Of a stretch of DNA of 64,000 bases, positions 45,001 through 54,649 are shown one piece after another. Within the stretch, counting starts at the first letter, position 1; each line of letters starts with the position of its first letter. The DNA comes from Phocoena phocoena (lineage: Eukaryota; Chordata; Mammalia; Artiodactyla; Phocoenidae). The position numbers and the translations under genes are program-made. The DNA lies in contig NC_089226.1 of NCBI RefSeq assembly GCF_963924675.1, positions 52,655,124-52,719,123 of the forward strand, read 5' to 3'. The notes under the pieces are model-generated. The model was not told the origin of the DNA. It worked only from the letters and a program-made list of their open reading frames with translations, and made no database searches.

Positions 45001-45744
45001 TATGTGGTCAAGATTCAAAATCATGTCTTCTTGATGGTATCTATTCCTGGTTCTCAATAGGAATTTGGACAAATCATTACATTTTTAACTATAACTTTCC
45101 CTCCTTGTCTCATTTTGCTTTCTGAAGGCTTCTCAAAGCAGTCCACTCCCTCCTGCACCAACAGTTCTACTAATAGATCCTGAATCTCTAAAACTGCAAT
45201 GCAACCTAGATAATTAAGGTTATTCTTTGTCGCTCTTTGTTTTAGAAATTGCATCGAACATTAAGCTGGTGATAGACAGAACACCCCAGCACGTTTTCAC
45301 TTGCATCGGGACCAAACCCTACCTCCCCATTGTCTACAAGCAAGATTGTGTTTCTGTTATTGCTCTTGTTGTTGTTTTTTCACATTTAAATGAAAATCTT
45401 TTTTTTTTTATGTTTACCTCTGTTCAATTTTGTAGTCTTAATGTTAACACCCTGATCAAATGAGTAAGATCATTTTGAATCCTTTTTTTTAATCATCTGT
45501 TCTTTTCTCATCACCTTTTATTATCTGTTCTTTCTAATTTCATAGAATCTTAGGGCTGGAGGTTCTCTGAAGTTCTTCTATCCATTGAGGTTGGAGTTGG
45601 CACTACAGAACCTGATCCCTTTGCCATCACCCTTTGCTTACATACTTCCAGGGACAGGTAATAGAAATACAAATCAATACCACCCACTGCATTATCGAAC
45701 AGTTCTGATTGTTTAAACGATGGGGTAGATGGAAGGAGCAAACA
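45001..45744. other. Unassigned DNA
   Basis: T-rich runs at 45400-45412 and 45483-45492. A stretch at 45545-45600 ('tagaatcttagggctggagg') resembles a MIR-related old repeat. No exon is supported. Confidence 0.4.
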
Positions 45745-45945
45745 CATGTTGGTGATCAGCAATTTGCGTACATAATCTTATTCTCCAAACAACCAAGTGA
45801 ATTAAGGACCCTTATATTAACATTACAGATGAGAAAACTGAGCGTTAGAGAATGTTAGTACATATATAGTCCTTGCTGGTAGGAAATGGAGGTAAAATTC
45901 AATGCCTGTCTGACTCCTTCAGGTAGTTTCCTGATGCCACAGGTG
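45745..45945 (+). mobile_element. MIR fragment
   Basis: 'acattacagatgagaaaact' and 'gaggtaaaattcaatgcctg' mark the 3' two-thirds of MIR. Confidence 0.8.
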
Positions 45946-46109
45946 CCTCATTGTAGCTAAAGATCTTTTCTAATGTTGAACCAAACTTCCTTCCTTATAT
46001 GCTGTGTTCATTCTGCCCTCTGGAACGACACAGAATAAATTAATTTCCTCTTCCCCTGACTTTGGTTCCTGACAAACCCTCAGGAGGAAGAAGGGGGCCG
46101 CTGGGGTGG

Positions 46110-46370
46110 CAGCATATAGCATGGAGCTACGGACATGAGTTTTGGCACAAGATAAATCTGGGTTTGGATCCCAGCTCTTGTGCCTACTTACTTTGTAACC
46201 ATGATCAAGTCATATCAGTGATCTGACCCTAATTTTCCTCAGCGTAAAATGAACACTATAAAATTTAAGAAAAGGTTTAAAAGAGACCTTCTCTCATGGT
46301 GGTCTTATGAGGGTTAACAAGGTGATGGTGCTGAGAACTCGGCACATTTCCTTGTAGGGAGTAAGCATTG
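46110..46370 (+). mobile_element. MIRb SINE
   Basis: 'gggtttggatcccagctctt', 'ctgaccctaattttcctcag', 'tggtcttatgagggttaaca' and 'gctgagaactcggcacattt' span a nearly complete MIRb. Confidence 0.85.
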
Positions 46371-46569
46371 CCTAATTAGCAGCTGCCATGTCCTTCCTGA
46401 ATAGTCTGCTTCCACAATTAACAACGTTTTCAAGGACCCCTTCAGTATATGGACACTCTTCCTCTTTTCTGCTTACCCTCCTCTGGTCAGGCCACAATTT
46501 GTCTGTGTCCCACCAGGCAATACTCATTATTTAATGGGTAACTTGGTCTGTTTCTTTGTTCCTGATGAA

Positions 46570-46845
46570 AGCATTGAATGATAATAGTTCACACGCTTAA
46601 GCTTTCGAAGTGCCAAGGACGATTTAAGCTCATGTTACCTCATTCCATCCTCATAATATCCCTGTGAGGTAAATGCTATTATTATGATCCCCATTTTACA
46701 GATGGGTAAACTGAATCTCAAAAAAGGTTACTCAATTGCCCGAGGTCACATATGTAGAGAGTGGTAGAGCTAGGATTCAAACCAAGGTGGGCTGGCCCCA
46801 GCCCTCATGCTCTTAACCTCTATGCTCACCTGCCCCACAGAGAAA
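46570..46845 (+). mobile_element. MIR, nearly complete
   Basis: 'gtgaggtaaatgctattatt', 'gatccccattttacagatgg', 'ttgcccgaggtcacatatgt', 'gagctaggattcaaaccaag' and 'catgctcttaacctctatgc' give an almost full-length copy. Confidence 0.93.
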
Positions 46846-46989
46846 CCAGGGCCAGGGGAGCAGAGATTTCATCTCAGACTCTCACTGCGAATGCTACTCA
46901 GCATCTTTTCATCTTACTTTTTAAAATCTCTCTTCAAATCAGCAATACTCTTTTCCCATGACTTGTCCTGTCTCCCTCAGGAAAGCTAG

Positions 46990-47165
46990 ATTAATTCCTG
47001 CTAATTTGAACAGTTTATCTTCTTTGAGCCTGTTTCCCCATCTATTAAATGGAAATAGAGGTACATACTCAAAAATGTTGTTATAAATACTAGATGTAGT
47101 CATTTGAACAAAGTGTCCACAGTGGTTTCTGACACATCTGAATAAGTATATGTTTCTGTTTGTTT
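46990..47165 (+). mobile_element. MIRb fragment
   Basis: 'tttgagcctgtttccccatc' and 'tgttgttataaatactagat'. Confidence 0.7.
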
Positions 47166-47224
47166 ACCACCTGGCAGCCTTTGCATTAAAAGAGGATGAT
47201 TGACAGAATAATTAACTTATTCAT

Positions 47225-47470
47225 TTATTCAACAGCTATTTATAAACAACCTACTAAGTGTAGGGCTTAGGTTTGTGCATTGAATAAAACAAAAAAAATT
47301 ATGCAACAATATTTTGTAAACTGTAGGAAAGAAAAGGATGTGGTATAGTAGGACCCTAGAAGGCCAAGAAGGGCTTCCCAGGCTGAGAGGAATTTGATCT
47401 GGGTGTTGAAGAATGAATAGGAGTTATTCAGAAAGCAGGGGGAGAAAGGAGACCTTCTATTTAAGGTCAA
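47225..47470 (+). mobile_element. Ancient repeat, same unnamed family as 15.9 kb
   Basis: 'ttataaacaacctactaagt', 'aagggcttcccaggctgaga', 'tgatctgggtgttgaagaat' and 'gaataggagttattcagaaa' follow the part of the family that starts with a 'tactatgtgccaggcactg' type segment. Confidence 0.6.
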
Positions 47471-47839
47471 CTAGGACTAGTAATAGCAAAAGAATGAAGA
47501 ATACAAATATTGGCTTGTTCAGCCAGCTTGTTAGTCAGCCATTTTTAGAAAATTACCTCCCACTGCTTCCCTTTTCCTACTAATTTTTGTGTAATATAAA
47601 GTAACATGATCAAAATAAAGAAAATTAAAACAAATGCATCTGTAGAACACCATTCTAATGCACTGAGTGCTTTCTTTTTTTTTTCAGTATTCGTTTCTAA
47701 GCATTATTAATGGCTCTATCAAATTTTCTATTTTTATTAACCATTAATTATTGTTAAAAATTCTATGTTTCTGATTTTGGTGTTTACTATTACTCATTTC
47801 CTTTCAATGACAATTACTTTCATAGATTATGTTTAAAAA
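47471..47839. other. Unassigned AT-rich DNA
   Basis: No recognisable repeat or gene; AT-rich with a T run at 47672-47684. Confidence 0.4.
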
Positions 47840-47895
47840 ATTTTTTAAACATCTTTATTGGAGTATAATTGCTTTTCAATTTTTAAACTTTAAAA
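47840..47895 (-). mobile_element. Tiny L1 3' tip, antisense
   Basis: 'aaacatctttattggagtat' then 'aattgcttttcaa' is the complement of about the last 35 bases of an L1. It is bounded by near-identical AATTTTTTAAAC and AATTTTTAAAC, which may be a target duplication. It could also be a chance or exapted remnant. Confidence 0.6.
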
Positions 47896-47939
47896 CATTC
47901 CAAGGATAACTACCTTGAAGGACAAATCTCATAAAGTTG

Positions 47940-48160
47940 CAAAGTACGTAGACCAGGTTCAAGTTCTAGCATTGTTCCCCGGGGGTGATTTATTTAAACT
48001 GCCCTGGCTTTTTGTTGTTTTGCTGTTGTTTTCTCTCAAATGGGGATTAGCAGTAACTACTTTGTGTTTCTTGTCATGAAAATTAAATAGTTTGCATGTA
48101 TAACACTGAGCCCAGTGCCAAACTATTCAATATTAATGTCAGCCATAATTATTAATACAT
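47940..48160 (+). mobile_element. MIRb fragment
   Basis: 'gaccaggttcaagttctagc', 'tctcaaatggggattagcag' and 'gcatgtataacactgagccc' are MIRb landmarks. Confidence 0.75.
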
Positions 48161-48319
48161 AATACCTACCTGTTTCTACATAGGTGCAAATATATATGTA
48201 AATATATCTGATTGATTTGATTCTTAGCCAGGAACAAAAACACTCATTTCTTGTTTTACTCCAGTCTTATTTTATCTGTCTTGTAATAAGAATCATGTAG
48301 AACTGCAGTGTCATCAGAT

Positions 48320-48480
48320 GATGTTTATTCTTTCATTCAGTTTGTTGAATGTGAGCTTTGTCCTGAACACTGTCCTAGGCTCCTAAGAAGCTCATGGTCT
48401 GCCAGGGAAACAGATCAGTAAGGATGTGATGACAGTGAGATGTGAGGATGACCTTCTACCAACAAAGGCTATATAAGGCT
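48320..48480 (+). mobile_element. Ancient repeat, likely same unnamed family
   Basis: 'acactgtcctaggctcctaa', 'aagctcatggtctgccaggg', 'aaacagatcagtaaggatgt' fit the 'gctgggg...gagcttacagtctag...gacaagac' part of the family. Confidence 0.5.
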
Positions 48481-48484
48481 CTGT

Positions 48485-48975
48485 AGGACTCAGAGCCCAA
48501 TGCCTCACTGTGGCCCACTGGACCCTGAATGATGTGGCCTCAGCCCATTCCTCCAGCCTCCTGTGCAAATCCCTACCCCTGTCTCCACCCTTCTCTTTCT
48601 TGTTCTTCCCCACTCCACATGCTTTCTTCCAGTTCCCATGCTCCTGTTTGTCTTAGGATCTGTGCACAAGGTCCTCCTCTGCCAGGAACCCCTCCCCCAC
48701 TCATTACATGTTGCCTCCTTCACACTGTCATCTCAGCTTCAATGACATTTTCTCAGAGAGACCCTGTGCCATCCACTGGCCTGTTGCCCTCAATTTTCTC
48801 CACCCTTGCATTTTCATCATTTCCTTCTTAGGACATTTCAAGTGTGTAATTGTAGATCACCCCCCTAGGCTGTGAGCTTGATGCAGAGATGGTGCCTGTG
48901 TTCATCTCCGTCCACGCAACACCCAGTAAAGTGGAATGTAGAAAGGGTTCTGTAAAACATGTGTTCAGTAGAAAA
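48485..48975 (+). mobile_element. L2 LINE, long 3' section
   Basis: Continuous L2 text from 'tcagcccattcctccagcct' through 'tctgccaggaacccctcccc', 'cattttctcagagagaccct', 'ccctaggctgtgagcttgat' to 'gaatgtagaaagggttctgt'. About 490 bases, the longest L2 piece here. Open frames on both strands within it are chance. Confidence 0.85.
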
Positions 48976-49022
48976 ACTCAGGTAAGATGCCAGACGGGTG
49001 GGTTGAAACTCACCCAATGTTT

Positions 49023-49423
49023 AAAAGTTCACCTCAGTATCATATGATATTTGTCAGTATGATATTGCTTATATGTGGAATCTAAAAAAAAGGTACAAAT
49101 GAACTTATCTACAAAACAGGAATAGAGTTACAGATGTACAAGACAAACTTACGGTTACCAGGGGGTGTGGGAGGAGGGATAAATTGCAAGATCGGGATTG
49201 ACACATACACACTACTATATATAAAATAGATAACTAATAAGGACCTACTGTATCGCACAGGGGAATCTACTCAGTACTCTGTAATGGCCGATATGGGAAA
49301 AGAATCTAAAACAGAGTGGATATATGTACATGTATAACTGATTCACTTTGCTGTACACCTGAAACTAACACAACATTGTAAATCAACTATACTCCAAAAA
49401 AATTTTTTTTAAAAAAAGTTCAC
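49023..49423 (+). mobile_element. Short L1 3' end with TSD
   Basis: Starts near 'tatcatatgatatttgtcag' and contains 'gcttatatgtggaatctaaa', 'aggacctactgtatcgcaca', 'ttcactttgctgtacacctg' and 'taaatcaactatactccaaa'. The duplication AAAAGTTCAC is at 49023-49032 and 49414-49423. It is a 5'-truncated insertion consisting only of the 3' UTR, of the same L1 lineage as the neighbour at 50-51 kb. Confidence 0.93.
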
Positions 49424-49459
49424 ATCGGGGACAAGGAGAAATCATCAGTGGTTAAGTGT

Positions 49460-49730
49460 CACCATTTGGAGGCAAGCATACAAATTTAGGATACGTTCAG
49501 ATGACGGTTCAAACCCCAGTCTTTCTATACACCAGCTATGTGAACTTAGGCAACTCTTCACAACTGCATGGCCTGTATCATCTTCATCTGTGGAATGGAG
49601 GTAATAGAACCTAAGTGTGAGGTTACGGTGAGGAGTAGACCCAAGGTATCCAAAGCATGTGGATAAATACAAATAAATAGCATTATTATGTGTGTCTTCA
49701 GATGTAATAAGGAGGATCATAACTTGTATG
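49460..49730 (+). mobile_element. MIRb SINE
   Basis: 'tgacggttcaaaccccagtc', 'ccagctatgtgaacttaggc', 'catcttcatctgtggaatgg' and 'gtgaggttacggtgaggagt' in order. Confidence 0.85.
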
Positions 49731-49929
49731 AACTGAAAATATTTCAACACAGTGGGTCCTCACATCTCAGTCTAAGAGTGAAAGATAGTGGTCTGACCCG
49801 AAGGGCTAGGTTGCTGTGAGGAAAATTGAATTGTTGCAAAGTCTTTGGAAATACAGAGTGCCTACAGCAAGTGTTTGAAGGTCAAAGATTTATAGTTTCT
49901 TTTTCACAGCATTCAGAGGATGTAGAAAA

Positions 49930-50069
49930 AATGGTTGCTCCTCATCTCAGACACTAGTCTAAATGCTGTACATATAGTAGCTCATTTAATCCTGGGAACT
50001 CTGTGAAATATTATTTTCCTGGCTCTACAGAAGAGGAAACTGAGACACAGATGTTAAAAAGCTTACTCA
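49930..50069 (+). mobile_element. MIR, 5' half, interrupted by L1
   Basis: 'catagtagctcatttaatcc', 'tgggaactctgtgaaatatt' and 'aagaggaaactgagacacag' are MIR centre. The element continues at 51138 after the L1 insertion. Confidence 0.88.
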
Positions 50070-50996
50070 CTGTATTTGTGATTTGCATTTCTCTAATAAT
50101 TAGCAACGTTGAGCATCTTTTCATGTGCCTGTTGGCAATCTGTATGTTGTCTTTGGAGAAATGTCTATTTAGATTTTCTACCCATTTTTATTGGGTTGTT
50201 TGTTTTTTGATATTGAGCTGTATGAGCTGCTTGTACATTTTGGAAATTAATCCCTTGTTGGTCGCATGCTTTGGAAACTAAAATGAGGTATCGCCTCACA
50301 CTGGTCAGAATGGCCATCACGAAAAAGTCTACAAATAATAAATGCTAGAGTGTTTGTAGAGAGAAAGGAGCCCTCCTGTATGGTTGGTGGGAATGTAAAT
50401 TGGTGCAGCCACTATGGAGAACAGTATGGAGGTTCCTTAAAAGACTAAAAATAGAACTACCATACGACCCAGCAATCCTGCTCCTGGGCATATATCCAGG
50501 AAAAAAAAAGAAAACAGTAATTTGAAAAGATGCCTGCACCCCGATGTTCCTAGCAGCACTATTTACAATAGCCAAGACATGGAAGCAAACTAAATGTCCA
50601 TTGACGGATGAATGGATAAAGAAGATGTGGTATATATGTACAATGAAATATTACTCAGCCATAAAAAGTGAAATAATGTCATTTGCAGCAACATGGACGG
50701 ACCTAAGGATTATCATATTAAGCAAAGTGAGTTAGACAGAGAAAGGCAAATATTGTATCGCTTATATATGAAATCTAAATAAATGATACAAATGAACTTA
50801 TTTACAAAGCAGAAATAGACTCACAGCCATAGAAAACAAACTTATGGGGAAAGGGGGAGAGAGGGAGAAATTAGGAGTTTGGGATTAAAATATATACACT
50901 ACTGCATGTAAAATAGATAGCCAACAAGGACCTACTGTATAACACAGGGAACTATATTTAATATCTTGTAATAACTTGTAATGGAAAAAAATCTAA

Positions 50997-51039
<43 letters not shown>

Positions 51040-51149
51040 TACACACACACACACACACATATTCACTTTGCTGTGCACCTGAAACTAACACAACTTTGTA
51101 AATCAACTATATTTCAATAAAATTTTTTTTAAAAAGGAAACTTACTCAA
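50058..51149 (+). mobile_element. L1 with inverted 5' segment (twin priming), with TSD
   Basis: The first part, about 50071-50275, is antisense L1 ORF2 ('ttgcatttctctaataatta', 'gagcatcttttcatgtgcct', 'aaattaatcccttgttggtc'). From about 50276 the text is sense ('gaggtatcgcctcacactgg') to the 3' tip at about 51122. The two parts abut in L1 consensus coordinates near 'gcaaatca|aaactac', so little L1 sequence was lost at the switch. The duplication AAAGCTTACTCA / GAAACTTACTCA lies at 50058-50069 and 51137-51148. A (TA)n(CA)n run is inside the 3' UTR. Confidence 0.92.
51006..51062 (+). repeat. (TA)n(CA)n compound microsatellite
   Basis: About 13-14 TA units followed by about 12 CA-type units with one ATA interruption, within the L1 3' UTR. 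Confidence 0.95.
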
Positions 51150-51235
51150 GATCACAGAGCTAGGAAGAGACAGAGCTGGGACTTCAAGCCAAGCAGCATG
51201 ACATAAAAGTCCACACTTTGAACCAGTGCACTCAC
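51138..51235 (+). mobile_element. MIR, 3' half, after the L1
   Basis: 'actcaagatcacagagctag', 'gaagagacagagctgggact' and 'tcaagccaagcagcatgac' complete the MIR started at 49930. Confidence 0.88.
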
Positions 51236-51450
51236 TGCCTGTATGTGGCGGAAAGCCCCATGGAATTTGAAGTTACACATGAGTTCAAATCCCTGCTCTA
51301 CCACTTACTAATTGTGTGGCCTTGGGCAAGGTTGTTAATTGTCCTGAGCCTCTGTTTCTTCATTGAAGGGATAGAAAGGCAATTATGTCTACCTTGCAGG
51401 GGGTTATGACATTTAAGTAAGGCAGCTTGTGTAGTTGGTAGGTGCCAGCC
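51225..51450 (+). mobile_element. MIRb SINE
   Basis: 'gagttcaaatccctgctcta', 'ccacttactaattgtgtggc', 'cttgggcaaggttgttaatt' and 'gagcctctgtttcttcattg' are nearly consensus. Confidence 0.92.
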
Positions 51451-52189
51451 TTGTAGCTGGTACTCACAGTCAATCTAAAATCCACTCCTGGGTCCTGATG
51501 TGGTTGAGATTTTACAAGCCTTGATGGCTTGTAATTGAGAAATATGCAACCGTGACAGGTAATCAATATGCTCATTTGGCAGCCAGGTTTCAGATGAAAT
51601 AAAGCTAAATGATGATGCAATTAGAATATACAAACAAATCCTCCGCAGAAGCCAAACAGACTTGAATGCCTTCTCCATCCTAATCATGCCTTCGTGTTCT
51701 GAATGCATCTGGAAAGCAATTTTTCTGGGTGAATCTGGATCTAGCCGCGTATAGAAGACCTCTTTCACTCATTGATCGTTTCCTTTATGCGCTTTCTTCT
51801 TGGAGCTCCGTTTCCCTCCACCCAAGGGTAGACCGCACGCAGGTCTGACTCCCTAAGCGTGAAGGATACGTTGCACACCTCACCGACAAACATCGTCCCC
51901 TGAAATGCACTTTGTCACTTCTTTTCTCACTGTCAGACAGAAATACAATAGCTGGCTATTTTAATGGGGAGACGGTGCAGGAGGCAAGGTCTCAGCAGTC
52001 TCTGGCAAATCTTTCTAAAACAAATCCTTCTCTTCTCCTTTCCTGGAGTCTGTGAATTCCTAAACGACAAGGCTGTGTTTATGGTCACCCTCACACTAAC
52101 CTTCTCCACCTTTCCGTTCTGGTATTCACAACTGCAGCTTACGAACTTGACAATGAAACCTAAATGCCACGTGCCAGTGAGCAGCATAA
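51451..52189. other. Repeat-free stretch
   Basis: Apparently unique. TGATGCAAT at 51613-51621 matches the C/EBP-ATF composite element. Overlapping open frames (51360-51768 minus; 51964-52344 plus) have no recognisable domains. Confidence 0.45.
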
Positions 52190-52450
52190 ATCATGACCTC
52201 AGCCAGCTTTTTAGTTGCTCTTGGTTCAAGTCCGAGATCCCCTACTTGTTAGCTCTGTGTCTTGGGCGAGGAATGTTAGTCCTAGTACCTCAATTTTCTC
52301 ATTTATCTAAAGAAGATGATGATCATACCTGGCATTTGGTTTGATGGAAAAGACGAAGTGAGATAATATATGTAAAGTTCCCACATCACTGTTGGCACAT
52401 AACAAGCTCACAATGTATACTGGCTATAGTTATTATTACCATCCTAAATT
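52190..52450 (+). mobile_element. MIRb SINE
   Basis: 'cttgttagctctgtgtcttg', 'ctcaattttctcatttatct', 'agtgagataatatatgtaaa' and 'tgttggcacataacaagctc'. Confidence 0.88.
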
Positions 52451-52499
52451 TTGACTCACATCTCAGAAATGAGGCCAGTTTGAGTCAGTTAATTTTTCT

Positions 52500-52690
52500 G
52501 GTTAGTACTTTTCTGAATATTGCAAAGAACGTGGGCTTTAGACAGATAAACTTGGTTTCAAATCTTAGCGCTTTCACTTCTGTGTGGCCTTGAGTAAGTT
52601 CCCTATCCTCTTTGAACTTCAGTATCTTCATCTGTAAGCTGTGTAAAGAGTGTAGGTGAATATAAACATCTCTTCCCTGAATTTTAGCCT
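52500..52690 (+). mobile_element. MIRb fragment
   Basis: 'aacgtgggctttagacagat', 'tctgtgtggccttgagtaag' and 'tcagtatcttcatctgtaag'. Confidence 0.85.
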
Positions 52691-52799
52691 CAGCTAAAGC
52701 AAGCAAACTTGTGAGTATGTTGGAGTCCACAACTGTTATATATCCATGGAGATCTTGACATCACCATGATCTAAGACTGCTTCCAAAGGAGCCAGTGAA

Positions 52800-52975
52800 A
52801 GGACCAGTAAACTGGAAAGGGACTTCCGGTATCATCTTGTCTAATGCTTTCATTTTATAGAGAAAAAACCCCTCAAGGTTCATGGAAGCTTAATGACTCA
52901 TCTGAGTGACACAGCTAGTAAAAAGGCTGACCCCAGACAGATAACTCAGTTTTCCTATAGTGATGACTATTCTGT
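52800..52975 (+). mobile_element. MIR-class fragment
   Basis: 'ctggaaagggacttccggta', 'ctttcattttatagagaaaa' and 'ctcatctgagtgacacagct' follow a MIR-related consensus (MIR3 or similar). Confidence 0.65.
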
Positions 52976-53040
52976 CCCAGTTGGTCAAAGCAAAACAGGG
53001 GAACAAAATAAGCAAAAGAGTGAATTCAGATTAAAAATAA

Positions 53041-53122
53041 AGGTTGAAGGAAAGGAAAGGAAAAGAAAAGGAGAGAAGGAAAAGGAAAGAAGGGGAGGGG
53101 AAAGGGAAGAGAGAGAAAAATG
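53041..53122 (+). repeat. (GGAAA)n purine-rich tract
   Basis: Almost only A and G on the plus strand, with GGAAA/GGAGA units. It causes open frames on both strands (52893-53132 and 52985-53251). Confidence 0.92.
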
Positions 53123-53189
53123 GAGTGTGTGACATAACTTGGAGCACATGACAGTCCCGTGGTGCAGAGTATGGTGAAGCCAGTGTGAA

Positions 53190-53430
53190 GGGGTGGTGAA
53201 GGCGACGAGGCTGAGGTGAGACCCCACGGACTCAAATCCCAGCTCTACCACCTTGGAGCTGTGCAGTCTGAATGGAGGGAATTAACTTTTCCATGCCTCA
53301 GTTTTCTAATAGCACCTTCTCTGTACGGTTGTTGTGAGGGCTAAAGCAATCACTGATATAAAATTATTAGTACAGGGCCTAGCACATAGGGAGCATTCAA
53401 TCATTGAGCTGTTCCTATTATTAAATGTGA
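53190..53430 (+). mobile_element. MIRb SINE
   Basis: 'ggactcaaatcccagctcta', 'ccatgcctcagttttctaat', 'acggttgttgtgagggctaa' and 'agggcctagcacatagggag'. Confidence 0.9.
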
Positions 53431-53589
53431 AGTTGATGTCATCTCTTTTCTTCCCACTTTTATTTTGAAGTCATATGATATTTTATGTTTTTCTTTTTTT
53501 TTTTTTCTTTTTAATATCATGGAGCAAACCCTGTGATAAGGTATTGGAAGTAATTACAAGAGAAGCAAAGGGCAGTGGGGGAGAGGATC

Positions 53590-53770
53590 GTAGAGGAAAG
53601 GAGCACTAGTGTATATGCAGTGTCTGCTGTGTGCAAGGCAATGTGGGGCCAGCTTTGCACATCATCTACTTAATTCTCATCACAGGACTACGGGGCAGGT
53701 ATTATCAGCCTCATTTTAGACGAGGAAAATGAAACTCTGAGTCATTAAATCATTTGGCCACATTTCTGAC
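53590..53770 (+). mobile_element. MIR SINE
   Basis: 'tctgctgtgtgcaaggcaat', 'atctacttaattctcatcac' and 'cctcattttagacgaggaaa'. Confidence 0.85.
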
Positions 53771-54649
53771 ACACGAAAAAATTCTTTCCTCTCTTTTCCA
53801 AGATATATAGTGGCTGCCTGCCAGGACTGCACAGAATACAAGTCTGTTTCCAAAAGAGCCAGCCTATATTCCAAAAAATCTTTAGAAGGAAGATCCAAGA
53901 AAACCATCTACTACTGGTTTTCTTGGCTTTTAGGCAAACTATCACCGTTAGCTGTCTTTGACCGTTGCCATGAAGAACTCTCCTGCATTTTCCATTATTT
54001 TATCTCCTTCTATAAACTGCTAATTACTAGATTTAAAGTAGGCAGTCTCTGAGTTTACATATTTTTCTGTGTTTTTTCATCCTAGGATAAACATTATTGC
54101 TGCTCACAAGAAAACTTGAATGATGATGTTCTTGGACATTGATGGGAATGTCTAATAAAGGTAAAAAAATCATATATATATGGTTAAGTTTTCTTATACT
54201 TATTCTATGCTCAAGTGTTTATGGTTAGCAGGAACATGTTGGTGGACCAGCGGAGGTGGAGAGCAATACTGTTGTGTTATCTTTCTGTTCTGTTTTGTCT
54301 TGAGCAAAATCGTGTTGTTTAGAAATGGCATTCTCAACAGACTTTTGTCAGTACGGTCCATCACAGTGGGTACAGGTGACTCATATTAAATGTGCAGGTC
54401 TCTTTGGCTTGAATGGGTTGGTTTTCTTTCCTGTGAAGCATTGTTTTTAATCTCTGGAGAAGGCCAAAGGAGAGGCCTTTATTTGTAATACATAGTGAAG
54501 TTCTGACACTTAGAAAATTCTTATAAATTAGATACCCTCTGTCTAAGTTAACTGAAATAGATTATAATTGAACATAGGATGGGCTATATTTAAGTGAACT
54601 GAAGTTAATTGTTTGGTATATGGGAGGTAAAACTTTTCTTCTACCCTCT
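53771..54649. other. Unassigned DNA
   Basis: No named repeat and no supported exon. Two short open frames at 53810-54052 and 54180-54389 have no domain features. Confidence 0.4.

Noticed and set aside
48529..48831. 100-codon open frame
   Set aside because: It lies wholly in an L2 LINE 3' region.
52893..53251. Overlapping open frames over a purine-rich run
   Set aside because: Stop-poor because of the A/G repeat; low-complexity product.
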